From Owenia fusiformis (taxonomy: Eukaryota; Annelida; Polychaeta; Sabellida; Oweniidae), in contig CAIIXF020000001.1 of NCBI GenBank assembly GCA_903813345.2, forward strand, positions 9,399,598 through 9,463,597: a stretch of 64,000 nt of DNA, given 5' to 3'. This document shows positions 54,872-64,000 of this stretch, piece after piece. How positions within the stretch are numbered: position 1 is the first letter of the stretch; every line of letters begins with the position of its first letter. The position numbers were made by a program, and so were the translations under genes. The notes beneath the pieces were generated by a model. That model was given only the letters and a program-made list of their open reading frames with translations, searched no databases and was not told where the DNA came from.

Positions 54872-57800
54872 GTAAGTGTATGTAGCCTTAGAATACCATA
54901 GAGATACAAGATATTTATTTTTTCCTGGTATTGATGTAGACTAGTATAGTCTGTTATGATGTACTACTTTCCTGTGGAAATTGCAGTGAAATATTTTGCA
55001 CAAAATTATCAATTTGAGGAACCATTTCTTCAATAAAATAAACATAACAAAATTTCAATTAAATAGTAAGGTACAATTAAATGCAATAAAAAGTAACACA
55101 GCATATTGCCAAGTGGAAATAAGGCTAGTTGAGGTAACAAATGTGCAATAATTAGTGCAGAGGGGTCATTCAACGATCATGGACCAGTGTCAAAATATAT
55201 TTAAGTTTGGATATTTCATCAAGACTAACATCTATTTTTATTATCTACAAAGAAACCCCCTAGATAAACATTATTTTAGCTGATATTCCTCTTGAAACAT
55301 GGTGGATCTTAAAAATATAAAAGTGGAAGTCCCCTTTTTGAAGCTTTGAACTGAATTTACACTTCTTAAAGTAACTTTCTATCATTTCATCTAAAAATTA
55401 AAACCCTTGGAAATACTAAATATGGTTTGAGTGCCATATATAAAAATTTATTTTAGAAATATTGTGGATCAAAATGAAAAAAAAACAAAAATAAAGAATA
55501 AAAACATATTCCACCCTTGGGATTTGAACCCAGATCTCTTGAAATAAAAGTCTGGTAGAGCCCAAAGCTATAACCACTACACCACAGTGCCAGAGCTTTC
55601 TGAAGGAAGAAATTCTTTATGTATAATTATGGACGAAAAAAGTCTTATTTACATGCTTAAATTTCTTAAAAATGATCAGCATTACTACTAATAATAACAT
55701 TTTGCATGTCTGAGTAAGTATTTTGATGTACATTTAGGATAAATGTTGTTTTATTCAGTTTTCATTTTGGGTATGACTTCCTGTCAAAACAGTGTTAAAA
55801 ATGCAGGGCTCAACAAAAATTTTCAATTAGAAAATGATATATATCCTTTGATCAGCTGTTTTTGGCACCTGAACTCATCCTACTAGAAAGGTAAGAGCAT
55901 TTTCTTGAGACATATGGCTCGAAATCTCAAATTTCTCCTTCTAAGTCTTAGAAAGACACTTTAATGCTGAATTTGATAATTTATCCATACATTTTAAGAA
56001 AATAGGTACGTCAAAGAAGATGTTAAACCAAATGTTGCCTTGATAGCTCAGAAAAAATGAAAAAACTTTCCTATTTTCTCTACAGTCCTTATTGCACAGT
56101 CAGAGAGAATGTTTCTGGCAAAATTCTGGGACTTCAAATACTTTTAAGTTGGGAAACCGGAAGTGCTTACCTTTTTTAATTCCCGAATCTCTCCGAAATT
56201 AGCTCATCTTGGTGACTGTAAATTGCACAGCTGTATTCAATGGAGTCTTGTCATATTCGATCAGCCTCAATTTTAAAGTGTATATTTTATTTTCAACGTG
56301 ATTTCATCGTTTTTTGTCGACTGGTAAGAAAACGCCGGGCAAATGGCAAGATGGATGACTTTTGACCTGACCTTGACCGATGGTGATCACGTCATCAATA
56401 TTACCAAGATGGCGGTTTCAAAATTTCTAAAATCGCTTCAAATAATATTATGTTAATTCCTAGCGAGTAAAGATATCTCTTAGTTTGCTATTTCACAATA
56501 AGATAACGAAATGTGTAAGGAATTCGTATTTATCAATTATTATTATCAGGTATTCGTAAACTGAAGATTTATCAAAATGAAGCTATTGATGCCCCCTTGT
56601 TTATAAACAAGAAAATATGCAAATTAGCTAATTTTCTTGTTTATAAACAAGGGGGCGTCAATGGCTTCATTTTGATATATGTATCATTAGAATTGGACAG
56701 ATAACAGGCGTTCTATGATCTGAAAGGTGATCTCTGATTTATTGATTATATTTTAAATGGTTGCTATGGAAACGGGTGTTTTTGCAATTTTTGCCCCAAA
56801 TTCAAACTTAGGTACAAGTGGATTTGAAATGCTGAAGTCCTTAGCTTTACAACGATACCTCATTTGTCCTTTTCCCCTTCGTGTATATTAATCACAATTT
56901 TCAGACCTCCATTCTACTAGCCTAATTGTCAAATGGAAATAAAGCTAGTTGAAGTAACAAATTGCAAATTAATTTTACCCAATCGACCATTTTGAATAGC
57001 ACTTCCTATGTAAACAAATATCTATAATTACCAAACTTTAACATAGGTGCCTTATAGTCTGAATATAATTCAGACTAAACAGGATATAGTCTAGGGGTAG
57101 ACTACATGTACTTACCACTTCCAATAGTATGCGATCAGATAACTGGGGTTGTCACCTTACTTGAAGCTTGTAGAGTTTTATAGTTTCATACTGAACAGGT
57201 CAGAATGTAATCGCAATCAGGTCACCTAATTTCATTCATTAATATAATTACATAATATATTTTAGTGAACAAAAGTGATGCTTCAACACAGAAGCAAACC
57301 AAAACAATAGAATATAGTGATAAGGACAATACTAAGGATGTTCTCCAACATGATGTGTTTGAGACAAAACGCTTTGTAGCAGAAGTGGCAGGACGTGGTA
57401 GTCTTGATGAAGAGGCAGATAGATTACTATCATACATCAGTACAAACCAGGTACGAATAACTGATATATTTAATACATTATGGCCAATCATAGAGACTTA
57501 AAGGTTAATTTCTAATGGTAGTGATGTTAAATTTTCCATCTGATGTGCGTTCAGCTGAACCAATAGGTGCCAGAATAAAGTGTTGAAATTATTTTTTATA
57601 TTTAGTAAATGACTATACATTCACATACATGATTTTGTCATAGGGGTAGAATCAATGAATAAATAATGGATATTGTACATTTAAAACATATGTATGGGCA
57701 AATTGTAAACACTATGAATGTAGAATAACATGTTTTTAATAGGTGAAATGTGAAAATCTGAAAAGGATGGGCCATGCTGGTGAAGGAGGCTGGGTGATTT

Positions 57801-58855
57801 GTGTTGATGCAGACCTAGGATTTAGTGGGCCACCCTGTACTGTGCTATCATTTGGTATTGGAGATGACTGGTCATTTGATAAAGATATGGCGAAGCAAGG
57901 ATGTAAAGTACATGCATTTGATCCAAGGTTAGCTTATTTCCACCAAAATCTTTTATAAATATATGTCTAAGTAAAGGTTTTGCAGTAAACCATACTTGAC
58001 AGTCACATTGCATGTTTAGATGACTCTGCGATGAAAAGCACAAAGTGCATCATTTGCAAAATAATACAAGCTCATATAAATCATACATCGAATCAATGAA
58101 ACAGTTCAACATATTCTTTTTATTCATTGTCTCTCATTTTGTTTGTGTCCTTTCAAAAATAAGCTGATTATTAGATAAAATGTAAGTGTTCTCAAGAGTA
58201 AAACATTTGCATTAACAATAAAACCAATTATTTTTAGCATAAATCAATTGACCCATAAGGAAGACAACAATCTGTACTTCTACAACTTAGGCCTGGCTGG
58301 GAAGAATTCATTTAAAACTGACACAAAGGACATCAATCATCCAACATGGCGCTTACTCACACTCTCAGGAATTATGCAGACTTTGAAAATAGAAAAGGTA
58401 CAGTACCTCACATTGTATAATTTTTTAGTCTAGCCTATATTGATACCACTTTTCTGATTGTAATAAAGAAATACATAGACACGGATAAAAACTATGACAC
58501 AAATCTGCAATTTTATTTCCAGGAAAAAATTGCAGTTTTAAAAATAGACATTGAAGGTATGGAATGGGAATCTTTGCGCACTATGCTGAGCGAAGGGACT
58601 TTGCAATATGTGAAACAGCTAGTTTTAGAAATACACATTGGTGCAGGTGATTTAGACAGTGTAAATAATGAACTTTTAAGGGAACATTATTCAGACCTCA
58701 AATGGTTGGAGTCTCAGGGATTTAACGTTTTTAATACAAGAAAAAACCCTGTCAGTCATAAGGTATATCTAGGAAGTAAGTATTTGACACATGCCTGTTG
58801 TTTTGAGTTAAGTTGGGTGAATACTAGATTCAATGACTGGTGGGGTATTACTTGA
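54781..58855 (+). CDS. METTL24: METTL24-like type II membrane methyltransferase, five exons
   Basis: Exons 54781-54871, 57266-57450, 57743-57927, 58238-58397 and 58523-58855; all GT-AG with matching phases, 317 aa in total (human METTL24 about 366). Exon 1 encodes a short basic N-terminus and a hydrophobic signal anchor (residues about 11-30, VIITVIAAVAIIDAIVFLYV), so the enzyme is probably Golgi-luminal or secreted. Exon 3 has KRMG...GGWVICVD and the SAM-binding motif VLSFGIGDDWSFD, then VHAFDPR. Exon 5 has VLKIDIEGMEWESL, the second hallmark of the Methyltransf_21/FkbM-like fold, and ends in CCFELSWVNTRF. Substrate is unknown. Exon 1 is inferred from phase and the signal anchor. Confidence 0.85.
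55509..55591 (-). mobile_element. tRNA-derived SINE-like sequence
   Basis: Minus strand shows a pol III A box (TGGTGTAGTGGTTATAGC) and B box (GGGTTCAAATCCC) at tRNA spacing. The 5' GGCACTG has no complementary 3' strand, so the acceptor stem cannot form, and the variable region is long. It is best read as the head of a SINE or a tRNA pseudogene rather than a working tRNA. Confidence 0.65.
56570..56677. repeat. 108-bp hairpin with near-perfect 47-bp arms
   Basis: TATCAAAATGAAGC and CCCCCTTGTTTATAAACAAG are mirrored across an ATGCAAATTAGCTA-type loop. Two or three mismatches occur (such as CTATTGATG against CAATGGC). It is a small foldback element in METTL24-like intron 1. Confidence 0.85.
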
Positions 58856-60664
58856 ATGGACCACGAGTCATTTAATATTCCAGATATATGCAGAATTTAA
58901 GTGCCTTCGAGTGTCTCAGACACTGATCATGCTAGGAGATTTTAAAGCCTAGAGGTTGTGAGCTACCTGTTATTGCTTGTTTAACATTCCATAAAACAAA
59001 TGAAAATGTTATAAATTAGCCTATAGCAACCCACAGAACTAAATTATTTACTGTGTTGAAATTAAAAATTCGATATCAGTATAGGCTACAAGATGATAAA
59101 GACACAAAAGTGTCATATAATGTTTCAGATGTAATTTGAGGCTCACCAATACTAAGAGTTGAAATTAAAAATTATAATGTTAGCTTTGCAGACACATTGA
59201 ATAATGATTTTAAAAATATCTAAAAGATAGATGTCACTTTTGTGTTCAAATACAATGTCCCAAAAAGATATGTGTGGTGAAATTATTTCAGATTCAAAGT
59301 GCTGATTTCTCTCAAATAATAAACTATAAAGAATTGAACACAATATTGTTAAAATCTACAATTTTCTTAGCAAAAACTAATTTATGAATCTTTATGAATC
59401 AGAATAAGAGATAACATGCAGCATTTTCAAACAGCCCAAAATTGTTTCAATAATAGGATATTCTAAAATCTAAACAAGTCAAAAATCCATCTGTATCATG
59501 TACATGATATAGGAGCTCGTCAGAATTTTGAGCTCTACATAATATTTATGTTCTTCAAACGTTAAGCAATAGGATAATTTACCTGTGAACAAACAAAATA
59601 TTTTAAATAAATTAAAAAAAAGTTATGTTGTATAGCTCATAGTGTGAATGTTTGATCCAATAGAATAACAATACAAAACAAACAATTTATAATTCATCTT
59701 TTTATTCTCTTGGTGTAAAGTAGCATTTTTACAAAAGTAACAAGATGCATTTTACTGCATATATCAGAATATATTATAGAAAACTACAAAAACATACTAT
59801 TCTACATGTATGGTACATGTACTGTGTAATAAGCTACCTACATTCACAGTGATGTTTGTAATGTCTGTATTTACATATATATCATAATGTACAATTTAAT
59901 ATTAAGGTCCAGCCTTACACAAAGTTTAAATAGTTAACAAATACATACTAATTGAGTAACATAAATATTATATGATAATTATATAGTTCTGTAGATGGTA
60001 CAAAAGTGTGTATACTGTACAAAAGTAAAAAACATTATAAAATAAATGTACAGTTGAACAATATTGCTAGTGTATGTTATTGTGACAAATGTCACTAAAG
60101 TAATAATATCATATGATATATTGTACATTTTGTAGACTATTCGGCTTAGTGGATTGGAATTTGGCAATTTATATCTACATATGAGAGAATGTTTACATAA
60201 GAGTGCAAACAGTTTGTTCATACAAAACACATTTAAATGTATACATATACTTGTATAACAGGTATAAAGGATAACATTCTTGAATATATAGAATTACAGT
60301 AAACCTACACTAAAACTGAATTGCATCCAACTTACAAAATAGTCATTTTGATGTCATGGTAGCCTAGATTAGAATTCTATCACTGAATCCTCTGCTCCAA
60401 CCAACTTGTGTAGAAACAGTATGAGTGAGGTACATACCATACTACTGGTTCAAAATATGATTTACAATATAGTGTTTCAGGAAAGTAGAGACCAGCTCCT
60501 CCTTTAACAGTTAAAGCCATCAAAATGTTAATTCAATGATGCAGCGTGAACCACATTTCCAATGTTCATTTAATGTAATAGTAATTTGGTTGTTTTACCC
60601 TTGCATTGTGCTTTCAAAGTTGGTCCTCTCTTGATTTCCCATATTTAATCGTGTTATGTTAATT
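58856..60664. other. Convergent 3' region between METTL24-like and CUB/EGF genes
   Basis: AT-rich sequence holding the 3' UTRs of two convergent genes. No coding or RNA gene is seen; short open frames lack domains. Confidence 0.5.
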
Positions 60665-63188
60665 TCATCGTGTACACATTCCATCTTTCACTGTGTAACC
60701 AGATTTACAAACTGGACAGGGCCTATAACAAACAGAATATATATAGAGAGAATAATTATGTCCTGTGTACTTTTAGAAATCTATTTACCTACTTCAAACC
60801 AGGGATTAAACCTTACTCTTATTTGTTATACGAGGGATGATCTGAAAGTAATGGACACTTCTTTTACTATTATCACTTATGTGTTTAATATATTTAATTC
60901 CTTTATCAATGTATCCTTGGTTTGAAAACATTATATTATGAAAGTGCAGAAATATTTAAATGCAGCAAAAACTGCCCAGATATAAATATGTAAGCAACCA
61001 TAAAATGCTGGATATTTTAGTTGGAAATTAGGGTTGATCGAGGTAAATTATCACTGGTAAAAAATCAAAAGGATATCCCTATACTAGTATACATTATGAT
61101 ATAAGTCTGTATAAAAAGCCTTCACATACTAGTGATCACCCCTCGTATACATGTATGCACTATTTTTCTTTTACCAATTTAATATTTGGAGTTGAAAGTT
61201 GTTTTATTTTAATTACACTATTTCGCTCCTTACCTGTTACAGGGTGGATACCATGGGAAATATGAGCATATAAATGTAATATCTCTAGCAGCCTGGCAGT
61301 CATTTGTTTGAGGACATTGTTGGAAATTGCAATGCTCGATGTCTGTTTCTCGACTAAAACAAAATATTTTTTATTTATATTTTCACTTGTTCCAATTCAA
61401 CATTCATCATCCAATTGATTGTTTACAGCATTTTAATTTTTATTACTATTAGCTCAATTTTCCATAAGTGATTACTTTTCTGCTCTGTTAGCTTTGTAAA
61501 AGATTATAAGATCATCAGACGTTTCAAACGTTTTAACTTACAAGTTCAATCCCTTGGTAACATCTCTCATGCTCTGTTTAAGAATATTATTACGGTACCG
61601 GTGTCGTTTACCAAAAGCACCACAACTCTCTGAACATTGAGACCAGTCACTCCATTGTGAGTACTTGGGAACTGAAATATGAAAAACGTAATGATAGTCA
61701 ATTCGTTTTCAAGAACCTCATTATTTTACTCCCTCATTAACTTGACTGACTTGCTCATATTTTGTTATTTTGACTCCTGATAAATATATATTCTTGAGCA
61801 GTTATGAAACAAAGCTATAAAATACCTTCACACTTCTTGATCTGAGGGTTGAATAAAGCTCTTTTACAACAGATGGGTTCTTCTTTTGTACATGGATATG
61901 GAATGACTTTCCAGACGACCTCGTTGTTTATATAATCGTCTTCATATCTGTAGCACGTTGTATTCACGGTAACGTTGCAACGAGGCTGGATCGTACCAGG
62001 AACAAGCGCATCTGAGCAACCGCCGCAACCTAATCATACATGTATATAAAAACATATAGTGAAAAAGCAATTATATCACAATAAAAAATCAAATTTTACG
62101 CCTTCTGTGTATTTAATAGAACCACACGCCAAAATGACTGGAAATAATTTTTCATCACATACCAAAGATGCATCTTGATCCAGTAAACCCTAGTGGACAA
62201 TGGCACTTGAAGTTGGTATTATGGTTGATTGGTTCACACTCGCCACCATTGAAACAAGGATTGTTATCACATGGATTGGTACTCTCAGTGCTACAGTTCT
62301 TTCCCGTGAATCCTTCAGGACAGTTACACGTGTAGTCATTGATTCCATCAATACACACACCGCCATTGTTACAAGGTAGATCCTCACATTCATTGATGTT
62401 TTCTGAAATATAATATTCATCATTAGTCTTCTTCAAGACCCCTGATAAGGGAGTAAGGGTCCAGGGTCTTGGAGCAAGACTTATTCATCATGTAACATTT
62501 TATCAAAGGTCTTTGACTTGGATGGGGTTGATCATCAGTTTAGCCTGTGCATGTTCAGTTCTTTAAATCTAAGGACTTACCAGCATAAACTAAAGCTTGG
62601 AATCCACGTCTTCTAAATGAACTGGATGTGAAGTTAGACCTAAGAATAACCATCATTTGGTTTGTAGTAGCACTCAATGGCTCCAGTGGTGTTGAATAAC
62701 AGCAAAATCTAAATAGAATAAAAACAGGAAAACAGATTATCCAAAAATCTTAATAAGTACAACTATAAAATGGGACATGACAAAGGGATACATTAGATAT
62801 AGAAAAGCCTTGGATTATGAAACGAACAAAAAGAAATTCTAAAAATATCTAGTTTGACAAACTAACCAAATTTTACATCTAGGATTGATGTCCCCATCCT
62901 TCCTTGTAACTTTACCCAATCTATTATAAACCTACCTTGGGCCCGGTAGACCGAGATGTTTCTCTTTGCGTATTTCAACCCAATGGAAGCATGCATTCCC
63001 AAGACTAGAATCTACACAGTACAAGCCAAATGCACCAGTAAAGGTCAAAACTGGTCGGTAGCCTACAGGTGTCTCAAACAGCCAGTTGCACCCCACATTA
63101 TTGTCATAGTGTCCAGGATTATTATAACCAGGTGATCTGATGAATTTTTGAAAGCCTGGTTCCAGCAATATTTTCCCTCCACACTGTG
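60665..63188 (-). CDS. Extracellular CUB-EGF-EGF-TSP1 protein, 3' seven exons
   Basis: Exons on the minus strand: 63188-62936, 62708-62581, 62402-62163, 62029-61826, 61671-61542, 61353-61234, 60722-60665; all GT-AG with compatible phases, ending in TGA. Order of domains: CUB ([30 protein letters not shown], ending FQALVYA); calcium-binding-type EGF ([29 protein letters not shown]); EGF ([26 protein letters not shown]); a Cys-rich unit ([11 protein letters not shown]... [15 protein letters not shown]); a thrombospondin type 1 repeat ([20 protein letters not shown]); and a Cys-rich tail ([17 protein letters not shown]). It would be secreted or matrix-bound. The first exon here starts in mid-codon, so signal peptide and earlier domains lie upstream. 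I do not recognise a named orthologue. Confidence 0.85.
62163..62402 (-). CDS. Exon with two EGF domains
   Basis: One 240-bp exon encodes both EGF modules with all twelve cysteines. The first opens INECEDLPC and fits the calcium-binding consensus (D/N-x-D/N-E). Phase is 1 at both ends, suited to domain shuffling. Confidence 0.9.
62936..63188 (-). CDS. Exon with the CUB domain core
   Basis: The exon encodes [52 protein letters not shown] and GLPGPR. Cysteine spacing and the SPGYP-like motif identify CUB. The domain finishes in the next exon (62708-62581). Confidence 0.88.
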
Positions 63189-63236
63189 CTGAAATCCAAT
63201 ATTGTTTTATGTAAAGTCATGTTGATTAACATTATA

Positions 63237-63406
63237 CAAATAGTGACTGCCCTTGAGGGCAATAGTGTAAATTATTTCCCCGAGGGAATATCCTCTACAA
63301 TGTACTATTCCCGGAGCCGCAGGCTGAGGGAATAGTATATTGTAGAGGATATTCCCAAGGGGAAATCATTTAAACTATTGCTCGAAATTAGGCAGTCACT
63401 ATTTGT
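63237..63406. repeat. Foldback hairpin with AACAAATAGTGACTGCC ends
   Basis: Arms of about 75 bp; CCTCTACAATGTACTATTCCC mirrors GGGAATAGTATATTGTAGAGG around a GGAGCCGCAGGCTGA loop. It lies 48 bp upstream of the CUB exon. Confidence 0.8.
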
Positions 63407-63950
63407 TTTATTATATACCCTATACTGACTCTTGTCCCGTTTCCTCTGCGAAGGCCAAAAAGGCTTAGAAAGCCCCCTCCCCGGGTCCATTGTTAGCATT
63501 ATAAGCTGTGACGTCATCAGATGCTCAACAGAAATTTTTGCCTCGGAGACTCTCACTTGACAAATTCAATCGCGTTTAACACGCGGAATAGATTATCATA
63601 ACACTTGAAATTACACTGACGTATTGAGCTTAGGGAACTTTATACACGTTGCTTATATTGTATCGTTCACGCACGTCTGTCATGGTGAACGGAGTTGATT
63701 TGTGTTTGTGCTCATCCTCCATGCATTTTTCTGTTTTTCGTCTGCGCAGTGATGATGAGCAGACGTTTCCAAGGGTAATAGAACTTGCAATTGTGACGTC
63801 AGCGGGCAATAGTTCAAATGTATATTCCCGCTGACGTCACATTTGAGGGAATATAACTTTCCGAGGGAAATAGTAAATCTATTTCGGAACACGTGACTAG
63901 GTATTGACCAATCAGGATTAGAGTTACATATTGGGTATATAATAATATAT
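63404..63950. mobile_element. Probable MITE with TTATTATATACCC ends
   Basis: TTTATTATATACCC (63408) faces GGGTATATAATAATA (63936). Inside are further GAGGGAATAT and TGACGTCA palindromic words related to the hairpin at 63237, so both may be parts of one larger foldback element. No exon is recognised here. Confidence 0.55.
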
Positions 63951-64000
63951 ATTGTTTTAGAACTGATTGCGCAAGAGGCTTTGTCTATAACTTAAAATTC

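Larger units (their letters stand above)
54872..57265. other. Intron 1 of the METTL24-like gene
   Basis: 2.4 kb. It holds a tRNA-derived element, a long perfect hairpin (56570-56677) and two related GGAAATAARGCTAGTTGARGTAACAAA-type segments near 55115 and 56935 (split here by a gap of 1.8 kb), which may be direct repeats bracketing an insertion. Confidence 0.55.

Noticed and set aside
55509-55591. Functional tRNA gene
   Set aside because: Pol III boxes are present, but the acceptor stem does not pair and the variable region is too long, so a SINE or tRNA pseudogene is more likely.

Overview
The window is AT-rich, intron-bearing, repeat-packed nuclear DNA of an invertebrate animal. GT-AG introns, an RNF32-type RING gene, a METTL24-type methyltransferase gene and a CUB/EGF/thrombospondin gene show this. 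The transposon complement (a Maverick/Polinton-like integrase and ATPase, a LINE carrying a 2A peptide, a Mutator-like element with a Ulp1 domain, foldback MITEs) fits a marine invertebrate such as a mollusc, echinoderm or hemichordate. The phylum is not resolved from sequence alone.

Layout. 1-2341 (minus): the end of a Maverick/Polinton-like element, with a DDE integrase running off the left edge and a zinc-finger packaging-type ATPase split by a 102-bp intron. 2510-3290: purine microsatellite, short tandem repeats and a GC-rich block. 7140-42896 (minus): a complete RNF32-like gene (420 codons, eight coding exons reconstructed by splice phase and homology). Two very large introns act as transposon sinks. 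Intron 7 (20.6 kb) holds a LINE ORF1 relic, three copies of a roughly 80-bp MITE with 9-bp target duplications, a 5.2-kb inverted-repeat element, a mariner relic and an intact LINE ORF of 1234 aa with a 2A motif. Intron 1 (9.8 kb) holds an L1-clade LINE bounded by a 15-bp target duplication, itself invaded by two TTAA-flanked palindromes and a minisatellite element.

44.5-45.5 kb: a tandemly duplicated hairpin repeat. 46363-53058 (plus): the most unusual locus, a giant Mutator-like transposon reading frame. It carries an SGNH-like N-terminus, seventeen 53-aa repeats, a CG-1-like domain, a MULE DDE transposase core, a SWIM zinc finger, a Ulp1-type cysteine protease and a PHD-like finger, and is broken by a single in-frame TAA. 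54781-58855 (plus): a METTL24-like gene in five exons with an N-terminal signal anchor, complete at 317 aa. 60665-63188 (minus): the 3' exons of an extracellular CUB-EGF-EGF-TSP1 protein whose 5' end lies outside the recognised part. Foldback repeats fill 63.2-64.0 kb.

The host genes are unrelated in function. What links the region is layered transposition: several insertions can be ordered in time, and two non-autonomous families carry 9-bp target duplications of the kind Mutator-type transposases make.
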